NCBI GenBank assembly: GCA_903905065.1
Contig: CAIVEW010000044.1
Coordinates: 209,468-273,467 of the forward strand
Direction of reading: 5' to 3'
Length of the DNA: 64,000 nt
From: an uncultured Bacteroidota bacterium
GTDB taxonomy: Bacteria > Bacteroidota > Bacteroidia > Chitinophagales > Chitinophagaceae
In this document: positions 34,804 to 43,126 of the stretch, one piece after another
Layout: every line of letters starts with the position of its first letter
Position numbering within the stretch: position 1 is the stretch's first letter
Made by a program: the position numbers and the translations under genes
Notes under the pieces: generated by a model
Seen by the model: only the letters and a program-made list of their open reading frames with translations
What the model was told of the DNA's origin: nothing
Database searches by the model: none

Positions 34804-37170
34804 ATGAAATCAATTGTAACACTTTTCTTCCTGGTGGCCGGCTCTTTTTTTGCCTCTGCCCAGGTGCAGCGGATAACGGGTAACATTTATGACGAGGCTT
34901 CTAAAGCGCCGCTGGCGGGCGTGGTAGTAGTAGTGCAAAACAGCAATCCCCTGCGCGGCGGGGTGACCGATGAGAACGGGCATTTTAAAATAGATAGTGT
35001 TTCGATAGGCAGGCATTCGCTGCGGCTCAGCTATATGTCGTACGAAGAAAAGGCGGTAAATGACCTGGAAGTTACTGCTGGCAAGGAAGTGAACCTTAAC
35101 CTGGCCATGATGGAGGCGGTACGGAGCCTCAACGAGGTGACGGTGAAGTATGACCGGAGCCAGGATAAGAACAGGACCATCAACGACATGGCGCTGACCA
35201 GTGCCCGCTCCTTCAATGTAGATGAGACGAAGCAATACGCTGGTTCTCTTGGAGACCCATCTAGAATGGCCGCAAACTTTGCCGGAGTTGTTGCGGGCAA
35301 CGATAGCCGCAACGATATTGTGGTGCGCGGAAACTCGCCAACCGGCATGCTCTGGGAGATAGAAGGACTGAACTCGCCCAACCCCAATCACTTTGGCACA
35401 CTGAACAGTACTGGTGGCCCGGTGAGCATGCTTAACAATAACAACATTGACAAATCGGATTTCTTCACCGGGGCGTTCCCGGCGCAATACGGCAATGCCC
35501 TCGCTGGGGTGTTCGATATAAAGCTGCGCAACGGCAATATGGACAAGCCGGAATATGTGGCGCAGGTTGGGTTCAATGGTTTTGAGGGTGGGGCCGAGGG
35601 GCCTATAGGCAAGAAAAAAAAGACCTCTTACATCGTAAACTACCGTTACTGCACCCTGGGCATTTTTAAGGCGCTGGGTATTAATCTGGGCACAGGCACT
35701 GCGGTGCCTGTATACCAGGACCTGAATTACAAGGTCGTTTCTGAGATCAGCAAAAGCAGCAAGCTGTCGCTTTTTGGTATCAACGGGATAAGCAAAGCTG
35801 ATTTCCTGGGCAAGGATGTGGACACGACGAAGCCAGACCTGTATGGCGGTAACCCTTACGCTAACCAGCGGAGCCGGTTTGCCACAACAATCAATGGACT
35901 GGCCTACGATCACCAGATATCAGAACGGTCATCTATGCGTATACTACTTGGGTTTTGTACAACCTATCAGCGATATAGGGCAGATTCCATAAGCAGTGTG
36001 GACGGGTCTGTGCATCCCAATGCAGCCGGCGATTTTACTACCGAAAAGGCCACGTTGCAATGGGCTTATGTGCACAAGTTCAGCGCGAAGGATAATATAC
36101 AGGCAGGGTTGAACTATGATAACACTGCATTTCATGTGGCTTATAAAGAGCTGAACCCAGGGGAGCCGGATAAAATATATGCCAACCAGACGGGAGACAT
36201 GGGTCTGGAGCAGGCGTACATGCAGTGGAAGCATCGTTTCAACAAAGATTTTTCCTTTGTCGTGGGGATGCATTTTCAGTTCCTGGACCTGAACAATAGT
36301 TTTGCTGCCGAGCCACGTGCCGGGCTGCGGTATAACATCAATACACGCAACGCCATCAGCCTTGGTGTAGGCCTGCACAACCAGGCGCAGAACGTATATG
36401 ACTATTTCATACAAACACCTACTGCTGCAGGTGTAGCGCTCACCAACAAGAATCTCGGATTCACGCAAAGCCAGCACGCGGTGCTGTCATACGACCTGAA
36501 CATTACCAGGAATATGCGCATAAAGATGGAGACCTATTACCAGTATATCAACAAAGTGCCGGTTACTTCAAGCCCGTCTTCTTATTCCATGCTCAATTCG
36601 GGGGCTGATTTCAACCTCGATAATAAAGACAGCCTGGTGAACAAAGGCACAGGGAGCAACTATGGTGCAGAGCTCACAATAGAGCATTTTTTAAGCCATG
36701 GTTTTTATATTCTTGTCACCGGCTCACTTGTCAATTCCAGGTATAAAGGCAGTGATGGTGTGGAGCGCAATACGGCCTTCAATACAGGCTACGTGGCTAA
36801 TTTGCTGGCAGGAAAAGAATTTAAAATAGGCCGAAAGGGCAGTATACTTGCGCTGAACATCAAGACCTCATCAATAGGTGGTAAATACCTGACACCCATA
36901 GATGCTGCCGCGTCACAAATAGCGGGCAGTGCTGTTTATAACGATAACCTGGCTTATTCCGTACAGCAAAGTGGTTATTTCCGTACCGACTTCAAGATAT
37001 CATTCAAGAAAGAATACAGGCACAGCACAATGGAATTTTCGCTGGACCTTGAGAACATAACCAACCATAAAAACGTCTTCGATCAAACCTATGATGTGCG
37101 CACAAACAGGATCGTGAACAACTACCAGCAGGGCTTTTTCCCTGTACCGTTGTTCCGGTACACCTTTTAG
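34804..37170 (+). CDS. TonB-dependent outer-membrane receptor
   Basis: 788 residues from the ATG at 34804, which gives a signal peptide (about 1-20, ending ASAQ); a TTG start at 34738 is rejected. A carboxypeptidase-regulatory-like domain (about 23-105; GNIYDEASKAPLAGVVVVVQ) precedes the plug (about 150-260; NDIVVRGNSPTGMLWEIEGL) and the 22-strand barrel ending in LFRYTF. Such receptors import a ligand using TonB and the proton motive force. There is no SusD partner, so iron chelates, vitamins or peptides are as likely as glycans. Control by the Crp/Fnr protein encoded upstream is suggested by the paired palindromes in between. Confidence 0.92.
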   Translation: MKSIVTLFFLVAGSFFASAQVQRITGNIYDEASKAPLAGVVVVVQNSNPLRGGVTDENGHFKIDSVSIGRHSLRLSYMSYEEKAVNDLEVTAGKEVNLNLAMMEAVRSLNEVTVKYDRSQDKNRTINDMALTSARSFNVDETKQYAGSLGDPSRMAANFAGVVAGNDSRNDIVVRGNSPTGMLWEIEGLNSPNPNHFGTLNSTGGPVSMLNNNNIDKSDFFTGAFPAQYGNALAGVFDIKLRNGNMDKPEYVAQVGFNGFEGGAEGPIGKKKKTSYIVNYRYCTLGIFKALGINLGTGTAVPVYQDLNYKVVSEISKSSKLSLFGINGISKADFLGKDVDTTKPDLYGGNPYANQRSRFATTINGLAYDHQISERSSMRILLGFCTTYQRYRADSISSVDGSVHPNAAGDFTTEKATLQWAYVHKFSAKDNIQAGLNYDNTAFHVAYKELNPGEPDKIYANQTGDMGLEQAYMQWKHRFNKDFSFVVGMHFQFLDLNNSFAAEPRAGLRYNINTRNAISLGVGLHNQAQNVYDYFIQTPTAAGVALTNKNLGFTQSQHAVLSYDLNITRNMRIKMETYYQYINKVPVTSSPSSYSMLNSGADFNLDNKDSLVNKGTGSNYGAELTIEHFLSHGFYILVTGSLVNSRYKGSDGVERNTAFNTGYVANLLAGKEFKIGRKGSILALNIKTSSIGGKYLTPIDAAASQIAGSAVYNDNLAYSVQQSGYFRTDFKISFKKEYRHSTMEFSLDLENITNHKNVFDQTYDVRTNRIVNNYQQGFFPVPLFRYTF

Positions 37171-37222
37171 ATCAGCCACTAATTCCGCGGTTGTTGCGTA
37201 TTAAAGCCTACCTTTATAGATA

Positions 37223-37819
37223 ATGGAGGCGAAATTCGAGGAGTTGATTGAGGGGTTTATTACGAATAAGATCGGCATATCTGAATCTTTTTTGAGTCTT
37301 CCACTAGCCGCAGCACTGCAGCAAAACATACACCGGCTGAACCGGGATAGCCGCATGGAGAAAGCCGGCATCGGCAACATAGCCGTAAAAGACAAGACCC
37401 AAAAAATACGTGGCGACAAGACATGCTGGATCGACAGCAAAACAAAGAACTTGGCCGAAATGGAGTTCCTGGACGTGATCGCGCAATTCACCGGCCACCT
37501 CAACAAAACGTGCTTTACCGGCATCAACAGTTGCGAATTCCATTATGCGCTGTACGAAGAAGGTACATCCTATATCAGGCATAAAGACCAGTTCAAGAAC
37601 GACTATAACCGTAAGTATTCCATGATCAGCTACCTGAATGAAAACTGGGTAGTAGCGGACGGTGGCCAGCTCGTGATACATTATGACGACGAGACCACAC
37701 AAGAAATTCTTCCCACCAACCAAAAGGCTATTTTCTTCCAGAGTGATATACTGGAGCATGAAGTAGCCATAGCCAACCGCCAGCGTATGAGTGTGACAGG
37801 ATGGCTGAAGCGGAAGTAA
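37223..37819 (+). CDS. 2-oxoglutarate/Fe(II) oxygenase, prolyl 4-hydroxylase-like
   Basis: 198 residues with the double-stranded beta-helix iron site: H120 and D122 in YIRHKDQF, H179 in DILEHEV, and R187 in RQRMSVTGWLKRK for 2-oxoglutarate binding. A conserved CWID segment (68-71) and FxxxxNS-like loop lie before it. It resembles the small SM-20/PHD-type hydroxylases found in many bacteria. The substrate may be a protein proline or a small molecule. TACCTTTA a few bases before the start matches the -7 element in seven of eight positions. Confidence 0.88.
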   Translation: MEAKFEELIEGFITNKIGISESFLSLPLAAALQQNIHRLNRDSRMEKAGIGNIAVKDKTQKIRGDKTCWIDSKTKNLAEMEFLDVIAQFTGHLNKTCFTGINSCEFHYALYEEGTSYIRHKDQFKNDYNRKYSMISYLNENWVVADGGQLVIHYDDETTQEILPTNQKAIFFQSDILEHEVAIANRQRMSVTGWLKRK

Positions 37820-37964
37820 CCTTTCTCCGACAGGCAGGTTTGATAATTCGGCAAATCGGCAATTTGAAAATAACCGTGATATTTAGGCCATACTACCTGG
37901 TACTAAGAACGGCACACGCAGCTCCACTCGTGCTTTGCGGTCTTAAAATAAAAATGAGCATAAC

Positions 37965-38010
37965 TGCGCCTTTGCGCCTCTGCGAGAGAATTTTTTTTTT
38001 TGCGAGAGAT
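37965..38010. repeat. Dispersed GCAAAG-type repeat (CTTTGCGCCTCTGCGAGAG)
   Basis: CTTTGCGCCTCTGCGAGAG followed by an A/T run and TGCGAGAGA. It is the opposite orientation of the copy at 24996-25031. Confidence 0.55.
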
Positions 38011-38531
38011 CAGTGTGCATAATGATAGAACCCGAAAAATCCATTCAGAATTTCCAGTAAATAATATACCGCTGCCACACATGTGCCGAACGCAATAAGG
38101 GCATTGATCTTATACTGCCGTTGGGCCATGCGGTGGGCTTCCAGCTCCAGCTCGCTCACCCGGCGCGCCTCGTTGGTTATGTGCCGCTCATCTTCCAGCA
38201 ACTTACCGTAACTCCCCTGTTTTTGCAGGTCGCGGCCGCGCACCCCGGTAAGCTCCAGGTTCTCGCCATCCTGCTTCGCAAGGTCATTGTCTATCAAAAA
38301 ATTCGCCAGCGATTTCGACATGTCGACATCCTTCCATACCGTTTCAAATTCCGGGTTACCGGCAAACAGTTTTTCATAGTCGCCCGGCTTGATCTCTGCT
38401 ATCAATTTCTGCAGATTGAAATCTCCCTGCTGTGGTATTTTGTTTTTTTTCAACAGGAAGTTCAGCAGCTTTATGCGCCTGTCGTCGAGGATATTGGTTT
38501 CTGTGGGTTGTTTTTCTGTGGGTTGCTCCAT
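38010..38531 (-). CDS. Hypothetical protein with C-terminal membrane helix
   Basis: 173 residues. The first 100 are helical and polar (RRIKLLNFLLKKNKIPQQGDFNLQKLIAEIKPGDYEKLFAG); a coiled segment follows (LEAHRMAQRQ), and one hydrophobic helix (about 147-167) lies near the C-terminus, giving a tail-anchored look. I do not recognise the family. It is the last of three small unknown genes on the minus strand behind hsp20, with a 48-base gap from the previous one. Confidence 0.6.
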   Translation of the reverse strand: MEQPTEKQPTETNILDDRRIKLLNFLLKKNKIPQQGDFNLQKLIAEIKPGDYEKLFAGNPEFETVWKDVDMSKSLANFLIDNDLAKQDGENLELTGVRGRDLQKQGSYGKLLEDERHITNEARRVSELELEAHRMAQRQYKINALIAFGTCVAAVYYLLEILNGFFGFYHYAH

Positions 38532-38579
38532 TAGGTAAGACGGTTTAGGTAAGATCGTTTTTTGCTCCTGCCGAGGTGG

Positions 38580-38870
38580 TTATTGTTCCAGCGCGAAGAA
38601 TTTGAACACATCGCGCGTTATTATTTTACAATTTTCCGCATACTGGTTCAGTGTGCAGCTTATGCGCTTCAGCCGCACGGGCAGTATGTCTTTCTCTTTC
38701 TTTTCCAGGTCCATACGTATCAGCACATTGTCATCGCCGGTAACGTCGCCCTCCAGGCTGTCAAATACACTGTTCGCAAAATCTTTGTCTGCGCCCAGGT
38801 AAAAGGTACTGGTCTCCAGCATGCCTTGCATTGTCCTTATGCTTACTACTATGTTATACACCGTGTCCAC
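38580..38870 (-). CDS. Small hypothetical protein
   Basis: 96 residues starting MDTVYNIVVSIRTMQGMLETSTFYLGADKDFA. It mixes strands and helices, with no signal peptide or membrane helix. I do not recognise the family. Its start follows the stop of the lipoprotein gene by one base, so the two are almost certainly co-transcribed and probably coupled. Confidence 0.6.
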   Translation of the reverse strand: MDTVYNIVVSIRTMQGMLETSTFYLGADKDFANSVFDSLEGDVTGDDNVLIRMDLEKKEKDILPVRLKRISCTLNQYAENCKIITRDVFKFFALEQ

Positions 38871-38871
38871 T

Positions 38872-39369
38872 TTACATGCGTTGAGGGGTTAAAATTTCGG
38901 TTTTGTTTCCAAGCCGGGGAAATTCGCCCAACAGAGAACTCCCCAGGGAGTCCAGCCGGCGCATTATTGCTCCCATATCGAAATTTGTGTTTCCCCATGT
39001 TTGCATGAGCTCGCCGGGGCTGGTGAGCTCGTTGTAAAACAAGCTATCATTCCATACATCAGTGCCGAAGCGTTGCGTGAAAAAAGAAGGAAAGTCGCCG
39101 AATTGCTTTCCGAATGCATTCATGATACTGTCTGTCTCTGCATCATTGGTTACCGCACCCTTGCTGGAATATGACCATGAATAAGTGCTGTCGTAGCCTA
39201 CCAGGTTGCCATTATCGTCATAGCGTTTATTCACCTTCCAGCTCGCCTGTGGTTTGTTTTGCGTGGTTGTGTCCTGCGGCGATGAAAAGTCTTTTTTTCT
39301 TTCCCCTTCCTGGGCGTGGCAGCCCGTAAAAGTGATCACTAATAACGCTGCCAAAAATGTCTTTTTCAT
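38872..39369 (-). CDS. Hypothetical lipoprotein
   Basis: 165 residues from the ATG at 39369 (MKKTFLAALLVITFTGCHAQ), which gives a lipoprotein signal with C17 in the lipobox; a longer reading from 39396 is rejected. The mature part is polar, with DNGNLVGYDSTYSWSYSSKG and a helical C-terminal third. No family recognised. It forms a small run with the two genes downstream, and the terminator at 39394-39425 separates it from hsp20. Confidence 0.6.
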   Translation of the reverse strand: MKKTFLAALLVITFTGCHAQEGERKKDFSSPQDTTTQNKPQASWKVNKRYDDNGNLVGYDSTYSWSYSSKGAVTNDAETDSIMNAFGKQFGDFPSFFTQRFGTDVWNDSLFYNELTSPGELMQTWGNTNFDMGAIMRRLDSLGSSLLGEFPRLGNKTEILTPQRM

Positions 39370-39393
39370 GATCTGTAAGTTTTTCCTGTTTAG

Positions 39394-39425
39394 CAAAAAC
39401 AGGCGGCGTATTGCTACACCGCCTG
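39394..39425 (-). terminator. Rho-independent terminator after hsp20
   Basis: On the minus strand CAGGCGG pairs with CCGCCTG around a 12-base loop and is followed by TTTTTG. It lies about 40 bases after the hsp20 stop and before the lipoprotein gene. Confidence 0.8.
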
Positions 39426-39463
39426 CATAGTTTTTCTGATTTGCTCTTTTATTTCCCTTGCCT

Positions 39464-39940
39464 TTATTTTATCTCTATCGTGCGGGAAAGTGTTTGCTCT
39501 CCTTCTTTTTTCGGCAGGCTCAGGTGCAGAATGCCATCGGTGTACTGGGCATTGATCTTGCTGGCATCTATAGCCTCATCAAGGCTAAACGTGCGATTGA
39601 ACGACTGTTTCCGGTACTCCCTGCGCAGCCAGCCGTCGTGCTTATCTTGCTGGTTTTGCTCGTCCTGATGCTCAAAGCTCACGGTAAGCGTGTCGCCATG
39701 CACGTTCACTTTAAAATCTTCTTTTTTAAGGCCCGGAGCCACCAGTTCCAGTTCGTAGCTCTTGTCGGTCTCCTGCACGTTCACAGGTACGCTCACATTC
39801 CGGGCTACGTTGCTGAAGCCCCAGAAGTCGTCATCAAATAAGCGGTTCACATTGTTCTGGAAAATCTTGTCTACCAGGCCGCTGAAAGTGTTTACTGGCA
39901 CTTGGCCATTGCCGTTTGTTTTTCTTACTAGCGTGTTCAT
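39464..39940 (-). CDS. Small heat-shock protein, Hsp20/alpha-crystallin family
   Basis: 158 residues with the alpha-crystallin domain at about 48-150: VPVNVQETDKSYELELVAPGLKKEDFKVNV at its start and FSLDEAIDASKINAQYTDGILHLSLPKKE near its end, plus a short C-terminal tail. It should form oligomers that hold unfolded proteins in the cytoplasm during stress. A strong terminator follows, so it is probably transcribed alone. No heat-shock-specific promoter was recognised. Confidence 0.95.
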   Translation of the reverse strand: MNTLVRKTNGNGQVPVNTFSGLVDKIFQNNVNRLFDDDFWGFSNVARNVSVPVNVQETDKSYELELVAPGLKKEDFKVNVHGDTLTVSFEHQDEQNQQDKHDGWLRREYRKQSFNRTFSLDEAIDASKINAQYTDGILHLSLPKKEGEQTLSRTIEIK

Positions 39941-40102
39941 AATGTGTTGTTTTTTTACCCAAAAAACATCAAACGAAATGCCAATGCAGAAAAATGAAAA
40001 TCTGGCACCGAAAACTGAAAATATTTCAGAATCGCAAGGACAAATTGAAACATAGCATGACAGTTAACAATATTTTAAAAGTATTAATGGCGCAATGGCT
40101 GA

Positions 40103-40231
40103 ATTATAAGTGGTGGCCGCGCCCTGATGGGGCTGTTCTTCGGCTATGATGCCACCAATATGGCCAAGGATAGTGGTGTGACGATGACGGGTTATAATGT
40201 TGGGGTGAAGTGGACTTATATTTTTATGTAG
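40103..40231 (+). pseudogene. Orphan 3' fragment of an outer-membrane barrel protein gene
   Basis: The frame encodes about 42 residues ending MGLFFGYDATNMAKDSG and then GYNVGVKWTYIFM before a TAG. The alternating pattern and aromatic finish are those of the last two strands of an outer-membrane barrel. No start codon context or upstream coding part is present; an in-frame TGA lies at 40100. It is most simply the remnant of a deleted gene. Confidence 0.5.
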
Positions 40232-40276
40232 GGAAAATATTGCTGTTAAATTTACGATTCAGAAAGACTGGTTTTA

Positions 40277-40305
40277 TTGTTGTGATAGTAAAATTCTTAA
40301 TTTTG
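40277..40305 (+). promoter_or_regulatory. Promoter: TTG at 40277 and TAATTTTG at 40298-40305
   Basis: The -7 element matches TAnnTTTG exactly, with a TTG 18 bases upstream as -33 element (a second TTG overlaps it at 40280). The downstream ATG is 23 bases away. Confidence 0.55.
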
Positions 40306-40328
40306 AATGACTGAACAAATCGCAAAAA

Positions 40329-40589
40329 ATGAAAGCGGCTGAATTAAGATCTGACCTGCTTCATAAAATTGAAGAGTTGAATTTCAATCAACTCAAAGAT
40401 ATTTATGGGTTGTTTCAAAATTATCTCAATAGTAAGGAGTCTGTGGAAGATTGGGACGAACTAACACTGCCGCAGCAAAAAAAAATAAAAGCAGGTATTG
40501 AGCAGGACAATGCTGGAAATACAAAGCCTGTTGCAGAAGTCATTTCAAGGTTAAGACAGAAGTATGGTTTGAGTAGCAAAGGGGCTTAG
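40329..40589 (+). CDS. Antitoxin-like small protein without a toxin partner
   Basis: 86 residues: a helical N-terminus (MKAAELRSDLLHKIEELNFNQLKDIYGLFQ) and a C-terminal part WDELTLPQQKKIKAGIEQDNAGNTKPVAEVISRLRQKYGL, whose W-x5-Q-x2-I-x2-GI-x4-G pattern occurs in RelB-like/addiction-module antitoxins of Bacteroidota. No toxin gene follows; the next gene is purL, 69 bases on. It may be a solitary antitoxin or a remnant of a lost module. It has a good promoter. Confidence 0.65.
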   Translation: MKAAELRSDLLHKIEELNFNQLKDIYGLFQNYLNSKESVEDWDELTLPQQKKIKAGIEQDNAGNTKPVAEVISRLRQKYGLSSKGA

Positions 40590-40646
40590 GTGTAGTAACC
40601 CAATTACACCTTCTTTTTCCTAAATGTATCCCTCCCGAAATTTTTG

Positions 40647-40654
40647 TAGGTTTG
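40647..40654 (+). promoter_or_regulatory. -7 promoter element TAGGTTTG, four bases before purL
   Basis: Exact TAnnTTTG match. With only four bases to the ATG, transcription should start at or inside the first codons, giving a leaderless message. Confidence 0.55.
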
Positions 40655-40658
40655 CAGC

Positions 40659-42860
40659 ATGACTGCCACACTCGAACAAGCCACCAAACTGGGCCTTCGC
40701 GAAGAAGAATTTCAAAAGATAACCGAGATACTGGGACGTACCCCTAATTTTAATGAAACGGCTATGTACTCTGTAATGTGGAGCGAGCATTGCAGTTATA
40801 AAAACTCTATTACCTGGCTGAAAACCCTGCCGCGCGATGGCGCCAAAATGCTGGTGAAAGCCGGTGAAGAAAATGCAGGCCTAATAGACATTGGTGACGG
40901 CTGGGGCTGTGTGTTCAAAATAGAGAGCCACAACCACCCCTCGGCCATTGAGCCGTTCCAGGGGGCGGCAACCGGTGTAGGTGGTATTCACCGCGATATT
41001 TTCACCATGGGCGCACGGCCCATTGCATCTCTGAACTCACTGCGTTTCGGGCTGGTAGACAATGCTAAAACCAAATGGCTGATAAAGGGCGTGGTAAAGG
41101 GCATAGGCCACTATGGCAATTGCTTTGGTGTGCCTACAGTGGCTGGGGAAGTATATTATGAGAGCTGCTACCAGACAAATCCACTGGTGAATGCAATGAG
41201 CGTAGGCGTGGTAAGGGTGGGGCAGACGGTTTCTGCTACTTCGCATGGTGCTGGCAACCCGGTATTTATTGTTGGAGCATCTACAGGTAAAGATGGTATA
41301 GGCGGCGCATCGTTTGCTTCGGCTGATATCAGCGAGAACAGTGCAGAGTCGCTGCCATCGGTGCAGGTGGGCGATCCATTCGAAGAAAAGAAACTACTGG
41401 AAGCCTGCCTGGAGATGATACCTACGGGTGCGTTGATTGGCATGCAGGATATGGGCGCGGCGGGCATCACCTGCAGCACCAGCGAGATGAGCGCCAAAGG
41501 TGAGCATGGCATGATCATTCACCTGGACAAAGTGCCTACCCGTCAGAAGGATATGAAACCGTGGGAAATGCTGCTGAGCGAGAGCCAGGAGCGTATGCTC
41601 ATTGTGGTGAAAAAGGGCAGGGAGGCAGAGATACAGAAGATATTTGATAAATGGGATATTCATTGTGTGCAGATAGGCGAGGTGACGAAAGACACCAACC
41701 TGAAATATTATATGCACGGCGAACTGGTAGCTGATGTCCCTGCGGAAAGCCTGGTGCTGGGCGGCGGCGCACCCATCTATGAGCGGGAGTACAAAGAGCC
41801 TCGTTACTTCGCAGAGATAAAGAAATTTAACCCCGATACCATTCCTGTGCCGGGCGATATGCGTGGCGTGGCTTATGAACTGATTCAACTGCCCAACATT
41901 GCCTCCAAACGCTGGATCTACGAACAGTATGACAGCATGGTAATGACCGGCAACACACATACTAATGAAGCAAGCGATGCTGCAGTGATTCGCGTGCATG
42001 GCACCGAGAAGGCGCTTGCGGTAACGACCGACTGTAACAGCCGCTATGTATTTGCCGACCCATACAAGGGTGCGATGATAGCGGTGAGCGAGGCAGCCCG
42101 CAACATAGTTTGTAGCGGCGGCCAGCCGGTTGCTATTACCAACTGTCTCAATTTTGGTAATCCATACAACCCGGAAGTATATTACCAGTTTGTAAACGCC
42201 ATAAAAGGTATGGGCGCGGCCTGCCTGAAACTGGATACTCCGGTGACCGGTGGCAATGTGAGCTTTTACAACCAGAGCGAGGATGGCCCGGTTTACCCTA
42301 CACCTACTATAGGTATGGTGGGGGTGTTGGATTCGGTACACCAGAAAATGTCGCTGGGCTTTAAGCATGCAGGCGATAGCGTATACCTGCTGGGCAAGAA
42401 CCGCAATGACATCAACTGCTCAGAATACCTGCATCATTTGTGCGGAGTTACACATAGCCCAGCGCCATATTTTGATCTGGAAGAAGAATACCAACTACAG
42501 CAGACCCTGGCACGGTTGATCAGTGCGAAGATGGTAAAATCAGCGCACGATATTTCTGAGGGCGGGTTGTTTGCCTGCCTGCTCGAAAGTAGTATGGCTA
42601 ATGGTTTAGGATTTTCAATTCATACCGATAAAAATATCCGCAAAGACGCGACTTTGTTTGGCGAAGCGCAGAGCAGGGTGGTGGTAAGCATTAATCCAGA
42701 CCTGCACACCTTGTTTGAAGCGGAGTTGAGGGGCCTTCCCTTTACCAAAATAGGAATCGTAAATGCAAACAAGGAGATTATCATAGATGATGAAAGCTGG
42801 GGATTTGTAAGCGATTGGAAAGAAGCGTACGATATGGCCTTGGAGAAGATGCTCGCATAA
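40659..42860 (+). CDS. purL: Phosphoribosylformylglycinamidine synthase subunit PurL (small type)
   Basis: 733 residues, the length of the small PurL that works with separate PurQ and PurS. It converts FGAR to FGAM with ATP and glutamine-derived ammonia, the fourth step of purine synthesis, in the cytoplasm. Conserved features include MWSEHCSYKNS near residue 40, the ATP/Mg-binding IESHNHPSAIEPFQGAATGVGGIHRDI region, GMQDMGAAGITCSTSEM in the middle, and the second-half repeat with TGGNVSFYNQ and SAHDISEGGL. purQ and purS are not in the window. The gene is intact; immediately downstream lies a decayed partial copy of its own last codons. Confidence 0.97.
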   Translation: MTATLEQATKLGLREEEFQKITEILGRTPNFNETAMYSVMWSEHCSYKNSITWLKTLPRDGAKMLVKAGEENAGLIDIGDGWGCVFKIESHNHPSAIEPFQGAATGVGGIHRDIFTMGARPIASLNSLRFGLVDNAKTKWLIKGVVKGIGHYGNCFGVPTVAGEVYYESCYQTNPLVNAMSVGVVRVGQTVSATSHGAGNPVFIVGASTGKDGIGGASFASADISENSAESLPSVQVGDPFEEKKLLEACLEMIPTGALIGMQDMGAAGITCSTSEMSAKGEHGMIIHLDKVPTRQKDMKPWEMLLSESQERMLIVVKKGREAEIQKIFDKWDIHCVQIGEVTKDTNLKYYMHGELVADVPAESLVLGGGAPIYEREYKEPRYFAEIKKFNPDTIPVPGDMRGVAYELIQLPNIASKRWIYEQYDSMVMTGNTHTNEASDAAVIRVHGTEKALAVTTDCNSRYVFADPYKGAMIAVSEAARNIVCSGGQPVAITNCLNFGNPYNPEVYYQFVNAIKGMGAACLKLDTPVTGGNVSFYNQSEDGPVYPTPTIGMVGVLDSVHQKMSLGFKHAGDSVYLLGKNRNDINCSEYLHHLCGVTHSPAPYFDLEEEYQLQQTLARLISAKMVKSAHDISEGGLFACLLESSMANGLGFSIHTDKNIRKDATLFGEAQSRVVVSINPDLHTLFEAELRGLPFTKIGIVNANKEIIIDDESWGFVSDWKEAYDMALEKMLA

Positions 42861-42924
42861 ATATGTACACCCCTGTCCCCTAATCTGCCTCGGCAGACAG
42901 GAGGGGAAACACAAGATAAACCCA

Positions 42925-43032
42925 GTGATTATAAATAAGTGGGCTGGAAAAGCCTTAGGTTTTGTAAGTGTCTGGAAACATGCCTGTGATATGGCGCTGG
43001 AGAAAGATGCGATCGGCATAATTGCCAGTTAA
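42925..43032 (+). pseudogene. Decayed duplicate of the purL 3' end
   Basis: This 108-base frame reads VIINKWAGKALGFVSVW then KHACDMALEKDAIGIIAS and a stop. It aligns with the purL ending EIIIDDESWGFVSDW, KEAYDMALEKMLA. About half the residues agree in register, including GFVS-x-WK and DMALEK. No start codon or upstream homology is present, and the 65 bases between the purL stop and the copy contain an inverted repeat. It looks like an old partial tandem duplication or the scar of gene replacement. Confidence 0.65.
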
Positions 43033-43126
43033 CAAATTGATTACAAAATATCAGTATTTATATTGTTTTTTGTTTTTTGCCAACGTTCTTCGCAAATAAT
43101 GCGTCTTATCTATAAACCAAAAGTTT

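Larger units (their letters stand above)
39941..40328. other. Intergenic stretch with a gene remnant and a promoter
   Basis: Between divergent hsp20 and the small antitoxin-like gene. It holds the tail of an outer-membrane protein gene (40103-40231) without the rest, and the promoter of the downstream gene (40277-40305). Nothing else was recognised. Confidence 0.55.

Noticed and set aside
34810..35913. Open minus-strand frame of 367 codons
   Set aside because: It is antisense to the TonB receptor gene, lacks any recognisable domain and follows from that gene's codon use.
40329..40589. Complete toxin-antitoxin module
   Set aside because: No toxin-like reading frame lies on either side; the next gene is purL.
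41394..42368. Open minus-strand frame of 324 codons
   Set aside because: It lies fully within purL on the opposite strand and encodes a low-plausibility His/Tyr-rich sequence.
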